Origin: Ectobius pallidus
Taxonomy: Eukaryota; Arthropoda; Insecta; Blattodea; Ectobiidae
Length of the DNA stretch: 64,000 nt
NCBI GenBank assembly: GCA_964059195.1
Contig: CAXKWD010000008.1
Coordinates: forward strand, 50,262,502 to 50,326,501
Direction of reading: 5' to 3'
Shown: positions 22,297 through 34,248 of the stretch, piece by piece
Layout: each line of letters starts with the position of its first letter
How positions within the stretch are numbered: position 1 is the first letter of the stretch
The notes under the pieces: generated by a model
What the model saw: the letters and a program-made list of their open reading frames with translations, nothing else
What the model was told of the DNA's origin: nothing
Database searches by the model: none
Made by a program: the position numbers and the translations under genes

Positions 22297-23590
22297 CAGG
22301 GTCTTTATTATAAGTTGAGACCGGGCAACGGAAGGCTTGAAACCGGGCGACGGAAGGCGCACGCAGCCGGTCTGACCTTGATGCAACAGCGGCACGTGCA
22401 GTTATTGTTAAAGTGTCAACATGGTGAGACCCATTTGGCTGCAGCATCGTATTTTTGTGTGTAAACATTATTTTAAGTACGAGTCTGCTAGACGTGTACG
22501 TGATGAATTTATTCGGACATTTCCTGCTGATGTGCCACCTTCAAGAGCACAAATTCACAGAATTGTTAATAAATTTGTAAATACTGGCTCAGTGCAAAAC
22601 AAAAAGCATGTGCGCACACGAACAGTGTTAACAGAATAAAAGCTAGACGAGATTGGCGCTTATCTTGAACATTCACCAAATAAATCACTCTCAAAATTAG
22701 CCCAACAAGTAGGGGTTTCAGTTTCTTCTGCACACAAAGCAACAAAGTTGTTACACCTCAAACCGTACAGATTTGCACGGGTCCATTGTTTAAAACCTGC
22801 CGATCCAGCAGCAAGATTGCGATATTGTGAGTGGTTTCTGTCATCAGTGGATAAAGGTTTAATCGACCCCCAGCTTGTGTTCTTTTCTGATGAAGCCTGG
22901 TTCCATCTTAATGGTCGTGTGAACAGTCATAACTCACGCCATTGGTGTGCAGAAAATCCTAATGGTGTGTATGAAATCCCTCATTACGATAGGAAGATCG
23001 GGGTTTGGTGTGCTATTAATGGAAGGCGAATAATTGGGCCTATATTTTACGAGACTACAGTAGATTCAGAGATTTACCAAGATGACATTTTGGTGCCCTT
23101 CTTTCAGCAGTTGACGGATGAAGAAAAAACGCGCGGGTGGTTTCAACAAGATTCGGCCACCGCTCATACAGCGGAAGTCTCCCTTCTTAAAATTTCGGAA
23201 GTGTTTGCTGACAGAGTGATCAGTGCTGGTCTCTTTCCACCTCGCTCCCCAGACCTCACAGTGTGTGATTTTTACTTGTGGGGTAAACTTAAAGATAAGG
23301 TTTATCGAACAAATCCTCACACATTGGAGGAGCTGAAAAAAAACATTACGAATGAAATTAGGGCCATTACAGTGGAAGAACTCACTCGCGTCAGCCAGAA
23401 TGTGGTTTCCAGATACAATGCCTGTATAACACAGGAAGGACAACACTTCCAACATATGTTATAAGGTAAGCCTATATAGCCTACACTTTAAGCAGGGAAG
23501 CCGCACGCGTGCCGCCCGCGGCTAATGCGGACTCCGTAGCGGAGAGTGAAAACACCGGTCGCCCGGTCTCAACTTATAATAAAGACCCTG
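22297..23590 (+). mobile_element. Rosa-related mariner, 1294 bp, perfect 30-bp TIRs
   Basis: Ends start CAGGGTCTTTATTATAAGTT. The two 30-bp TIRs are exact inverted copies, flanked by TA (22295-22296, 23591-23592). One transposase gene with a single nonsense codon. It lies only 47 bp inside the TPP2 intron, downstream of the donor at 22250. A young insertion. Confidence 0.95.
22421..23464 (+). pseudogene. Mariner transposase (rosa/DD41D relative), one in-frame stop
   Basis: 348 codons including the stop, in one frame from ATG 22421 to the TAA at 23462-23464, broken only by TAA at 22637-22639 (codon 73). Two N-terminal HTHs (ESARRVRDEFIRTFP; LSKLAQQVGVSVSSAH) are followed by catalytic motifs LVFFSDEAWFHLNG, GWFQQDSATAHTAE and FPPRSPDLTVCDFYLWGKLK. 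I count 38 residues between the second and third Asp, three fewer than in rosa elements; the gap is next to SAGLFPP. The C terminus LTRVSQNVVSRYN..GQHFQHML is of the usual type. Only the stop separates it from an intact gene. Confidence 0.92.
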
Positions 23591-23644
23591 TATTATCTTG
23601 ATTACCCGTAGGTGCGACTTCAAAACTGTCTGGATTAATTTAAA

Positions 23645-23690
23645 TTCAGTAAAGTCCTGGTTATTCGAGCTAATTGGGGCTGAGACTACC
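23645..23690. repeat. Fragment of a Tigger-type TIR
   Basis: CAGTAAAGTCCTGGTTATTC followed by GAGCTAATTGGGGCTGAG resembles the ends of the element at 50018-50725 (TTATTCGAG / CCCCAATTAGCTCGAATTA). The rest is lost. Confidence 0.45.
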
Positions 23691-23699
23691 TAGAACTAC

Positions 23700-24275
23700 A
23701 AAAAAAAATGATTCCATACAATTCTTCTTCTCTAGTCTTCAATTCTTGGATTGGTTTGCAGCGATTCTCCATTCTGATTTTCTTTCTGCCTTCCTTTTTA
23801 ATTCTTTGTATGTCTTACAGTTCATGTCATCCTTAATTTGTTCCGTGTACTGTAGTCTTGCTCTTCCTTTGCTATTCTTGCCTTCAATTGTGCCTTCGAT
23901 AATGATTTTTAAAACACTTTGGTGCCTTAGTAAATGCCGTATGAGTTTTATTCTTCTTTTTCTTATTTGGTTCCAAATTTCTTTCTCTGCTTTTCCTCTC
24001 TCATAAACTTCCTCATTGGTAATTTTATCAATCCAGCTAATTTTCAGCATTTTTCTGTAGCACCAATGTTTCAAATGCTTCTATTCTTCTTCTTTCTGAT
24101 TTCAGGATTTACCAAGTTTCACATCCATACAACATTATGCTCCATACATATGTTTTCATCAAATTCTTTCTTATTTCTAAACTAATATTATTGGATGTGA
24201 ATAATTTATTTTTCTTACTGAAAGCAAGTTTTGCTTGATGTATTCTACCACTGCCTTCTATATTTCTTACAAGTC
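23700..24275 (-). pseudogene. LINE ORF2 C-terminal remnant
   Basis: Minus-strand pieces: SNNISLEIRKNLMKTYVW, IMLYGCETW followed by a stop, then an open 111-codon stretch with KMLKISWIDKITNEEVYERG, RHLLRHQSVLKIIIEGTIEG and RARLQYTEQIKDD. LYGCETW, SW.D..TNEEV and IIEG...GK are the usual blocks of this insect LINE family; the same blocks occur at 33.2-34.0 kb. Its upstream break (about 24275) has a 28-bp inverted counterpart at 25450-25478. Confidence 0.8.
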
Positions 24276-24299
24276 ATGCTGTTAAATCTGGCAACATCA

Positions 24300-24830
24300 C
24301 ATCAGTAGTCCTATCGGCTATCAACATGCTGTAAATAAAGCAATGAACTCCATCAGAATCATCGCAAATTAAGAATATTTCAGCTTAAAGTAATCGCAGC
24401 CATCGCATATGGTTTAGAGAACATCTGGATACACCTGAAGAGCAACTGGAGAGCATAGATAAGATAAAAACTGTCTACATAAAAAGAGACTTATGTACGC
24501 CTTCGCCTCTTATGAGTACACCAGAGAACAGGTTTTCATAGAAGATTTGCGTGTTCATCAGCTATAACCATCTACAAACGAATACAAAAGAGAGTTACAG
24601 TATGATATTAGTGTCCTTCAGGAAGAATTGGCTGGTATTAAAGAAGATTTGAAGAGAAATAGACTCACTTTTACTGGCATGAACTTTTATGAAGCTGCTC
24701 ACAGTAGGCCTACTTCATCTCAATCTGGCAGATGCCAAATCATAGTAGAAGCAATCTCCAATCCTCCCAATATTACTACTAGAAAATCGATTCAGCGTTT
24801 TCCTACAGTTTGGTGAAGGTAATGAATGGG
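24300..24830 (+). pseudogene. LINE fragment (RT C-terminal, different family)
   Basis: Plus-strand frames give IAYGLENIW (about 24410), YIKRDLCTPS (about 24475) and RFS/IEDLRV near 24530-24560. These resemble the region after the RT palm in LINEs (TYG.E..W, IDKIK..+IK+.L). Many stops. The 24628-24816 ORF may be its tail. Confidence 0.5.
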
Positions 24831-24934
24831 ATTCAAACCTTAACCTCAAAAGTGCTGGCGAATCAACACAGTTCACCACCAGAGCCAAGAATGAACGAAT
24901 GAATGACTTTTAGACAGCAAACAACGGAAAGCTG

Positions 24935-25168
24935 AGTGTTCCCAAGGAATTATGGAAAGTTATTCTTTTCAGTGACAGTCATGGGCGTAGTCTTCCACAA
25001 AGTGCATGTGATAGGCCTAAGATGAGATATATCAGTGCTCTAGGTTATATTAAACCTGGGACAACTAGTTCAGTGGTGGTACAAGATGACCCAGAGAAGT
25101 GTAGCAGCTTAATAAAAGATGGCTCTCTTGTGGGTCAAATAACAAAGCTCTTAGGCCTAACAGGATAA
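24935..25168 (+). pseudogene. LINE ORF1 esterase-like fragment
   Basis: An open stretch encoding VPKELWKVILFSDSHGRSLP and onward through GYIKPGTTSSVV. SDSHGR is the nucleophile block of the SGNH esterase-like domain found in ORF1 of CR1-type LINEs and related elements. It stops at LGLTG. Confidence 0.55.
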
Positions 25169-25479
25169 GTGAGGTTATTAACAATAAAATAAGAAAAAAT
25201 GTGACATCATAACATACAATGAGACAGTGAAAACTACGAATTCCTTCATATATGTGGGAGTCACCGCACGTTACGTTATTATGCCGATCACAAGTATAGG
25301 CTATGTAATATAGACCTACTGATTTGGCCTATATAAAGTCAGTATTTGTGAAAAAGAAAAGTATCTGCATTAAAAACGTATTCAAATGCTTCCCACAGAC
25401 CGGCACAGATAGGACTACCTCCTGTGTTGCCGATTTCAAGCAGTATGGCTTGTAAGAAATATAGAAGGCAGTGATTCTA

Positions 25480-26029
25480 CTAATAATTTCTTGTTTACTT
25501 CTTCCATCAGATGTTATTTTGCAATAACATGCAATTAACCCTTGAGAATGTGCATGAGGTAATTTTTTTCCAGGAACAAGAAATACGGAACTATTATATA
25601 CATTGAGTTTATTTCTGAGGATCCCATCAACTCACGTATTCTCAAGTGAACTTGTCCGGCATATGTTTTTCTATATTTTAAGTAAGTCTGACATTTAAGT
25701 GAGTAATTATAGCTATTCTGTTTCATTGTTGCATATGTGAAAATGTTTTACCCCATGTGACTCTAAGGGGGGTTGCGAGGCGATGGGCTTACCACCTGTC
25801 CCTCTACCCTCTCTCGGAAAATAAGCATATCAAAATTAGTATAGGTAATGAAACCTCCACTTGGAGGCCCCTTTGCCCCTGTGACTCTAAGGGTTTCCAT
25901 AGCTTCTTGTGTTGTTTGCTTTAAATGAGAGTAGAAATGTTTAGAATGAAGAGATTTTTTACCAGTTATGGCCATCTTGAGGTTTCAGGTTATGAAACAG
26001 TTGATGGTGTATCATTTTTATCAGATCAG
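25480..26029. other. No recognisable feature
   Basis: Intronic, A/T-rich, with two 'gtgactctaagggg' repeats (about 25757 and 25878). Nothing assignable. Confidence 0.35.
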
Positions 26030-26275
26030 GATCAACAGACTCTGATCTTGATAACAATTCAATAAAGAATGCCGAAAGTGATCAAGATGAAAATATTTTA
26101 GAAGATAATTAAGTTTCAGCAATTGCCTCTGAGGAGGTCATTCCTTTGTCATTATGTCTTCTTACAAACAGCAGAATCTGGTACAAAGAACCGCCAAATG
26201 TTGTTGGTAGAACACCTGCTCGAAACATTGTGATAATGAGACCTGGTCATATCGAATCCCAATGTCAGGTGAATT
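26030..26275 (+). pseudogene. piggyBac-type transposase N-terminal fragment
   Basis: SDQDQQTDSDLDNN (acidic N terminus) and, after a stop, WYKEPPNVVGRTPARNIVIM followed by RPGH. The W..EPP...GR...NI+...PG block precedes the catalytic core in PGBD-type proteins. No TTAA-flanked ends found. An orphan fragment in the TPP2 intron. Confidence 0.6.
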
Positions 26276-26596
26276 TTTCTGCTAAAATATTCTCAGTATA
26301 AGTTAGGTCTAGATTTATAAAATTATTAAGTACCAGTGAAAGAAACAGGGTTTACTATGCAAATTAAAATTGAAAATTCAGAAAATGTTAAATTTACATT
26401 ATTGTAAGTGCAAAAGTGTATATGTGAGAAAAGTATAAAAGTGGTTTTATTTATTTTTTAAAAGTTTAACTTTCCTAAGACCTGCTCGAATTACACAAAA
26501 CTTGAAATACTGGGGCTCAAATTACCAAGGCTCTACTGTATGTATTTTATTTGAAGTTTGATTTTATGTATTTATTTCTTTAATTTGTTTTCTTAG

Positions 26597-26764
26597 ATTC
26601 CTTCTACATGGAAGAATCCATCAGGAAGTTATCATTTAGGCATGAAGAATGGATTTGAACTCTACCCTTCGAAGCTTAAAGAACGAATTGAAAAGGAAAG
26701 AAAAGAAAAATTATGGGATCCTGGCCATAAAACTACATTAGCTGAAGCCAACAGAAAACTGCAA
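26597..26764 (+). CDS. TPP2: Tripeptidyl-peptidase II, next exon
   Basis: A 56-codon exon preceded by TTTTCTTAG and followed by GTAAGT. It encodes IPSTWKNPSGSYHLGMKNGF, then ELYPSKLKERI and KERKEKLWDPGHK..LAEANRKLQ. TPP2 orthologues have IP.SW.NPSG.YH.G.KNG, YP..LKERI.KERKEK and WDP.H+..LAEA in this order. Phase 0/0, directly continuing the exon at 22121. The intron between them is 4347 bp and hosts the mariner at 22297. The downstream exon (GPVYDC-type region) was not found to the window end. Confidence 0.95.
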
Positions 26765-27091
26765 GTAAGTACCAGTATCATGATAATATCTTATGTTTAA
26801 CTGATGTTGGAACAATGAAGAAAGCCATTCTAGCTGTGGATGATTTTTAAAACAACATTGACTGAATGGGTTGATTCAAGTTGATGGAGCACAACCTACT
26901 GTAACAATCATAAGTAGAAAGAAGACTTTCTTGCAAGTGCATGTTTTTATAGGAACTCAGGACATAGTGTAAAATGATTACTTACCCCTCCTCTTTTAGA
27001 TATGTGTACATTTTCTGTGCATGTGTGCCTTTTTTGAAGAAAAACATGTGTAATGAATATTTAAGAAATTTTTTGCATAATTATGCATATA

Positions 27092-27777
27092 CAGTCCCAC
27101 GCAAGAGTTGGCCAATGATGCGGGTTTCTGTGTCGCGGCGGACACAGCTCCAACTCCCAGGCGATCGGGTGAAATATCTACGTTAATAAAGCCGCGACCA
27201 GTGTAATGATTCAGGTTCTCGCATTTACCGTTAAAATGACAATGAAAATAGCCACGTACTTCATCACAAGAGATGTTGGAAATGTTCTCCTCTTGCATCC
27301 ACACAATACTGGTACCTTTTTAGGAAATTTTCTTTCACGCGCATAAGTGCAGCTTCTGAGATAGAGTTAATTTCTCTTCTAATGTTCTAATGTGTGGGGA
27401 ATTTACCTATACACTTTATTTTTCAAGTTCTCCCATAAATAATAGTCATATAGGCTATTGTTAGAAGAACTTAAAGACAGCATCACAAGAGAAATTAACT
27501 CTATCTCGGAAACTGAACTTACGCGCGTGAAAAAAAATTCCCTAAAAAGGTGCCAGTGTTGTGCGTATGCAAGAGGAGAACATTTCCAACATCTCTTGTG
27601 AAGAGGTACGTGTTTAGTTTCATTGTAATTTTAACTGTGAATGTGAGAATCTGAATCATTACACCGATTGCAGCTTTATTAGCGTAGATATTTCACCCGA
27701 TCACTCGGTAGTTGGAGCTGTGCCTGCTGCGACACAGAAACCCGCGTCATTGGCCAACTCTTGCGTGGGACACACTG
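27092..27777. mobile_element. Palindromic MITE built from a mariner 3' end
   Basis: Ends CAGTCCCACGCAAGAGTTGG / mirrored, with a 3-bp difference near the right tip; TA on both sides (27090-27091, 27778-27779). The arms (about 27092-27395 and 27470-27777) are inverted copies. Each contains the end of a mariner transposase gene: on the plus strand at about 27465-27602 LLEELKDSITREINSISETE and then RGEHFQHLL, homologous to the C terminus of the transposase at 22421-23464. An inverted duplication of a transposon 3' end. Confidence 0.88.
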
Positions 27778-27807
27778 TAATATGCATTATAATATTAAGT
27801 TTAAATG

Positions 27808-28381
27808 TATGAGGGTCATCCAGAAAGTAAGTTCTGAATGCTGGTGAAGGGAACAAAAACATCAATAAGTAAGAAATATTTATTCCAATATTTACAGAGA
27901 TTCACTGGCTACTTCTCTACATAATCACCACCATTATTTATCTTAGTGGTGTACTGACAATTGTATGTCCGTGTCATAGGACTCTCATCACCAATGTCTG
28001 AAGCCATGAAATCACTGCCATCTGTACCTCAGTGTCATTGTGGAAACGTTTTCCTGCCAGAATTCACGTCATGATGGAAGACATGAAAGTCACTTGGTGC
28101 AAGGTCGGGGCTATAAGGGTATAATGGTCAAAGATCTCCCATCTGAACTGAAGCAAGTGATTTTGTGTGGTGTTGGTGTATGGGGCCATGCATTGTTATG
28201 CAAAACATAAAGCAGTTGGTGGGATCATTTTCTCCTACCGCTGTTCAAAAACTACTGGTGTCACAAGATTGAAACTGCACTGTAACATTCCCACATTCCC
28301 TCTCTCTACTGCTATGCATGCGCAAGCTCATCTGACTAGTCATGCCATCTGTAGATTCAATCGGAACTTACTTTCTGAATG
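27808..28381 (-). mobile_element. Internally deleted mariner
   Basis: Ends GGGTCATCCAGAAAGTAAGT / mirrored with mismatches at 28362-28381. The minus strand at about 28140-28050 encodes YSPDLAPSDFHVFHHDV, the third catalytic Asp block of DD34D mariner transposase. The first two thirds of the gene are missing or scrambled. Confidence 0.75.
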
Positions 28382-30024
28382 AACTTTGTATTTCCAAAAT
28401 ATTAGTATCCAGGCGTTTATTTCCCCATCTCCAATTTTTATTTTTCATCTTTATGCTTGCTTGTAAAACAGTTTATTGCCAGAGCTGCACAAGCAGTAAA
28501 AAAATGTGCAGCAAGAGTTAATTTATATTAAACCAGACTTGTAAATTACCCTCTGGTAAAGAACAAAATGAACAGGATCATAAACGCTACAGGTTCTTTG
28601 TAGTGAAATTTTGAATAAAGAATTTGACCACTGCCACAAATATGTTTATTAAAATTTGGATTCATAACTTGGTGTGATGCAGTGAGATCGTTTTCTGCCT
28701 ACAAAATCATATTGACTGACAAGCACAGGAACTTCATAGAAAGCAATTTAGTAATGAATTTTTGTCATGTAGAAATTTAGAAAAAAATTCCAAGAAAAGC
28801 TGTTGGTTGTGAACTGTGCCAGAAAAAAGTGAAGTGAAATAAGGAATTTGGAACAAAAATGAAAGTGCATATTTTATTGTAAAGCCCTTGATCGTGCATG
28901 TTTCATAGTTTGATAGTGTATGAATCATACATTTTGATATGTTATAGTTTTGAATGGGCAGAGGTTTTTCTTTTGTATTATATTATATTATTATATAATA
29001 TATAATAATACATATAATGATGAGGATATTTGTGTGTAAATAGTGCATTGTGTTATGAAGTTCCAGAATGGGACTTTCTAAGATTACGTAGCGGACAGGA
29101 AAAATGTCTGTCCGTCCGTCCGTGTGTCTGTCTGTCAGTCTGTCCATCAATCTAAGTGTCTGTACGTGCGATAATTCAAATAAGCTTTTATCAGATTATC
29201 ATGGAATTTTTAATTATTTACCTTCCAAGACAAACTTTGCAAGGTTTTGACTGTATATTTGTATGCCTTCAGATGTTATGACAAATATAAGAAATGTTGT
29301 TAATATGAGGAATTGGTTGTAAATTCGTTCTGTTAATATTCTAGTTATCCTGCTTATTTCTTCATGTATACTGATTTTCTCAAGAAATTATGGCCTAAAA
29401 GCCAATAGTTTCTGAAATATAACCTATTTTAATGCCATTAGTAACTCTCGCCACATCTCTGGTTATGTTCACCACTCATGGGAAGGTTGGTATTTCTCGC
29501 TACCTTCCTTTCAGACTCAAAAGCAGGTATACCAGAGTAGGCCATGTTAACTATTGTTCTGCACCCATTTCTTATTGCTGATGAGTTGAAAACTGAATTA
29601 AGCCATTACATTACATCTTTAATTTAAAGTTTTCAAAAGTAAATTAAAGTGGTTGAATTTGTCTTCAACAAAATGTTAATCATTTTTAACATGCTCTTTA
29701 AATGAGCAAGTTCTATGTTAATTTTATTTCTTACTTCATAAATTATTGTAGTAGAACATTATAACCTTACACTAGGGCTGCCAGCTGAATTCTTTTTCTT
29801 AGCGGATTCTCTCCTGCATAGGAGCTGTGGAGTGACTTTTTGATGGCATTATATGTATTACTTATTACTTACTACTACTACTACTGCTGCTGTTGCTAGC
29901 TTGTAAAATCCATTGAAAACATTAAGACATAAATATTTGATGTTGTATTAAATACATTATTTCTCAGTTGATTCTCAACTTCACTATAAAAGCTACTCCT
30001 AACCAAGGTAACTGTATGTAGGTA
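28382..30024. other. Mostly unassigned intronic sequence
   Basis: Contains an A/T palindrome-like run (28975-29020) and a degenerate (GTCC/GTCT) microsatellite at about 29108-29150. No coding pattern I can support. Confidence 0.4.
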
Positions 30025-30262
30025 CAGGGTGGCGCATGAAATGTCACACTGAAAATATGTAATAAAACGTTTAATTTTGGGTTTAGAACTTTCAAATTTT
30101 ATGACGATTAGCCTTAGTCCATGCATAGTTCGTTAGAAGGCAGCACTTGTCAATGCCGCGCATGCGTGGTGTCACCCGATTTGATTTGTGAAACATTGCG
30201 CATTGTGCATTACGCGGAACCAAAGAGTGTAGCCGCGACTCAGGAACGTTTTCATGGCACTT
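30025..30262 (+). mobile_element. 5' fragment of a mariner-like transposon
   Basis: Starts after TA with CAGGGTGGCGCATGAAATGT, a common end type of rosa/mariner-like elements. At about 30205-30262 it encodes VHYAEPKSVAATQERFHG, the first helices of the transposase HTH. The remainder is absent, with no right TIR nearby. Confidence 0.6.
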
Positions 30263-30991
30263 GATGATGTCAGAGTTAGACAGTACCAGGCACTTCTATA
30301 CTCTTACATTGTTGATTTGTAAGAGCTGTCTCCTGTAACAAGTTTCTTTTTATTTCTTTGAACACTACTGGGAGTGTATTTTTCATGATCGCACAAGAAA
30401 ATTCTCTTTTAAGACTGTAATCCCTCTATGATTGACTGAGTGGTAGAGATGGCCTTATGTTGTTAACTGCACCAGGTTAAATAAATAAACCTGGAAGTTT
30501 AGCTCATAAATCATGAACATAATCTTTAATGCCAAAGTGATTAGGTCTAAATGAGTATACTCCTACACAAATGTACTATTTGTTTGACCATTTTTTTCCT
30601 TTGGTAATTTGTGATATGTCTCTGTCCTATCACTGTAAAAGTTTACCTCTGTTTCCACATGTGACAATGGCTTATTTTGTTATCATTGATGAATAAATAA
30701 CACATATAAGACACTTCACATCAGTAAGTTCCATACATTTCACCACAACTAAATACATTACTTACAACATGCTAGTCACTAGTGGGAGCAGTAGCATGCT
30801 TAAGCATGACGAAGCTTGCCACTATGCATCCTCAGCTGATATTCACCTATGTACAGTTACCTTGCTCCTGCCTATTTAAAAATGTCTATATTAATTAAGA
30901 AATTAAGATTACAGCCAACTTCAAATGGTAAAGCACATTATCATCTCTTAATTTATTCCGAACTCTTCGCTATATTAATTCTAATTCAAAT

Positions 30992-30995
<4 letters not shown>

Positions 30996-31024
<29 letters not shown>

Positions 31025-31046
31025 AACAACAACAACAACAACAACT
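30996..31046. repeat. Poly-A followed by (AAC)n
   Basis: A run of about 28 A and then seven AAC units. It may be the 3' tail of a decayed LINE or SINE, but nothing recognisable precedes it. Confidence 0.8.
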
Positions 31047-31281
31047 TTAAGTTATGCTTCAAGACTTCAGAACATTATTACTCACACTCAACAAATATTC
31101 TACACCTCGGGTAATCTACCTGATTAGTACAATAACCTCTTCATTACTTTTCTGCTTTGACCTTAAATCAACACAACTCTACCTCGTTATGTATGATGTA
31201 ACCACTGAATTTCAAACCTCAGAAGTACAGGGCATTTGTTAACTTCTTTCACTACACTTCTGTGCTGACCTCTTCATTATA

Positions 31282-32130
31282 CAGTGAAACCTGTCTGTAA
31301 TGGAATTGCAAGGGACCATAGTTGTTTTCCACTATAGGCAGGATTTCGGTGAGTAAAGGTTATATAAAGAAATACTAATAATTAGGCCTACTTACATTTT
31401 GATATGCGGTGGGGCTGATTTTTACTTATAAACAATGGTCCATAAATACAATCCATTTTTCCATTGCCACTTAACCATTGTTCCCATAGTTCCGATCTTT
31501 CCTTTAGAATTTCGTAAACTTGAGTCTTGCCAACGTTAAATTTAGTCACAATCTGTTTTACTGTCAACTTATCATTTTCACTCGCATCAATGACTTTTAT
31601 TTTCGTATTTAAAACTTAAACTACTCATTTTCTGTCTGCGATTTTGAAGACACGATTACTACCTTTTCAATGAACTTAATAACAGCACAATAACAGAAAC
31701 ACGGTTTCTACGCGTAGGTCACTGTATTGTTTTCCAAGTATAGTGACCTATCGTACATTCTTGAGGGCAGGATTTCCCAGTTTTCCCTCCCATGCTCTCA
31801 AGAGTACCGTTACATCTTACTGTCAACCTTCCACGCGACAAAAGTTACAGGCCATTGGAATGCAAGGATGTCCAAAGACTTATTTTCTTTACTTACTAGG
31901 GTTGTTCAAGTAATTCAGAACGTGTTTTCCTGTTTTACAGTACTGGTAATTACTGGGTTCAAAACGAAACATTTTCCGCAAATTCGGCTTCCGTTCCCGC
32001 GTCAGACGGGTTCCGGTAATTAGAGGTAAATTTATATGTATAATACATCGTAACTTACGGGACCAGGAAATTTTTCCGATGGAGACAGTATTCCGGTTCA
32101 TAAAGGTTCCGCTGATGGCAGGTTTTACTG
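31282..32130 (-). mobile_element. Tigger/pogo element, 849 bp, with HTH remnant
   Basis: Ends CAGTGAAACCTGTCTGTAAT and CAGTAAAACCTGCCATCAGC (inverted) between TA dinucleotides (31280-31281, 32131-32132). On the minus strand at about 31645-31470 a CENP-B-like HTH is readable: VIDASENDKLTVKQIVTKFN then VGKTQVYEILKER. The catalytic domain is missing. Confidence 0.85.
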
Positions 32131-32132
32131 TA

Positions 32133-32627
32133 CATATATTGATTATATTCTTTACTAGATATTGAAGAAAAAAATATTTCAATGCGGACACCATCCTCAA
32201 CATTGATTCAACCCTTATCACACATGGAACTCTTTTTAATGAGTTGCTCGTAACTACTTTATACCAGGCTATTACTCAGGGAGAAGGGGTGGTTCCTTTT
32301 GTAGAAGTTTCTATTCAAATTACCAAAATTTTATTAACAATAATTTACAAACTGAAATTGGAATTTTAATTAGATAAATAAAATTTAATTCGGACTTTCT
32401 GTTTTTCTTAACTTTGTAAATCCTCTTATGGCAAACTTCCTGTCTTCTTTATTCCTTAAGTCCCAGAGTCGAGTCGTCACTTTAGCTGTATAACTACATA
32501 CATTTAATCAATTACACTGATTTGTTTCAGTGTGCACTTCCTGTTAGAAGTCTTATTTGTTTACAGTTTAGTTATAATTTTGGTTATTATTACATTCATC
32601 TTAATATCACACACTGAGAATAATAGG
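32133..32627. other. No recognisable feature
   Basis: A/T-rich spacer between a Tigger element and the long-TIR element at 32628. Nothing assignable. Confidence 0.4.
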
Positions 32628-33242
32628 GCCACATCTCAAAAATAATTAATTAATTTTTTTTTTTTTTTTTTTTTTTTGCAATTTTATAATTAGTCCAATC
32701 AAATTGTCACCAAAAAACCCACATGGATTCAAAATTTAGGGTAGAGCTAATTTTTTTATATCATGTATGGGATGGTATTCTGAGTAATTTCTGACATTTT
32801 GCCAACAACATTTTTTGCCGCCAGAGCCGCCATTTTGAAAGAACTTCAAAATTTTATATTTTATTTCTGTTTTATCCCATTATTTGCCAAAATACGCACC
32901 TGACAAAAATGTTTTATTATCCATCCTTAAATTAGACTAAATTTGCTACAGTTTGAGATCAAATTGAGCTTTTTACCATTAATAGTTTCGGAAATACAGC
33001 TCTCCAAATTTCGGCAACATTTTGCAAAAAATAAAAAAATCTGAACTTTTAACTAGTTTTTGCTCGCTATTGTCTAAATGACCAAACCTTCAGTAAAATT
33101 TTGAAGGATAACTTTTAAACTAGAGTAAATTTTGCAACAAGTTGAGTATTTAACGTTTTGATACCTATTATAGGTCCCCAGATACAGAGGTATCTACAAC
33201 TCCTCACATTTCAGAAAACTTATCGAAGGTAAGAAAAGTCTA

Positions 33243-33990
33243 GTTTTGCCTTCATCATCATCAGGATCTAAAGGCAATGCCTTGTTGTAGTGGCCATGTC
33301 TTCCTCTTCATCGCTGTTCTCTTTAGATTTTCGTATGACAGCACGTCCATATCCTTTATCATGTTTTAAATAAATGAATTTCTTGGACGTCCTCTTGATT
33401 TATTTCCCAGTATTTTCCCTTCAAAAATGTTAATGAGTAGATCATTGTGCCGAAATGTATGACCCACTAACTTTGCTCTTCTACTCTTAATTGAATTCAG
33501 AAGGGATCTCTCTTCCATCACTTTATTAAGCACTTCTTCATTTGTTTTCCTATCCACCCAACTCGTCTTTGTTAGCCTTCTCCATATCCACATTTCTGCT
33601 GCTTCTAGTTTCTTGGCTTCTGCTTTTCCTATTGTCCATGTTTCACATCCATAAGTTAATACACAACTTACAAATGTTTTGGCAAATTTTTTCCTTACTT
33701 CCATGCTTAAATGGTTATTTGTGAGAAGACTCCTTTTGTTCTGGAATGCTTGTTTAGCCAGGTTTATTCTTCTCTTAATTTCTGTGTCACACTTGTTAAA
33801 CTTATTGATAATGCTACCCAAGTAACAAAAACTTTCGACCTGGTCTAGGGCTGTACCGTCAAGCTGTATGTTGATTTTAAAATTTTCATTTGTTCTTCCG
33901 ATCACCATGGTTTTTGTTTTCTTTTTATTGATCTTCATTTTAAAATTTTTCAATGCATCTGATAGAACTTTAAGCATTTTATTCATTTCC
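33243..33990 (-). pseudogene. LINE ORF2 C-terminal part, nested in the long-TIR element
   Basis: An open 206-codon frame: KNFKMKINKKKTKTMVIGR, then VESFCYLGSIIN, SCVLTYGCETWTIG, SWVDRKTNEEVL, GRPRNSFI. It continues out of frame to the 3' end (LPLQQG-like) near 33243. This is the connection region and tail downstream of the RT core, which is missing (5'-truncated). Same family as 23700-24275. Close to intact over what remains. Confidence 0.85.
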
Positions 33991-34248
33991 CTTTCTGAAT
34001 CAGCCAGGATATTCTAAATGGCGTTTCTCATAGTAAAACTTGTGTGGTCCTATAGTTAAGTTTTACATTGTAATTAACAACCAAAACAGTATTTCCAAGA
34101 ATTTATAATGATAAAAGACTAAAAAACCAATGTAAAAAGAAAATAATAAGAAAAGTTGGTGTAGATACAGCAGTGTCCTCTGAAAAAAGTTATTTCCTAT
34201 AGCAGATATAATACAGTTCTCTGAAAATGGAAACATGTTATCGGAGGA

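Noticed and set aside
29100..29150. GTCC/GTCT run as the end of a CCCGCG-type repeat
   Set aside because: Only the microsatellite-like part is present; no head sequence nearby.
31889..32221. 110-codon minus-strand ORF
   Set aside because: Runs across the end of a Tigger element into flanking DNA; chance frame.
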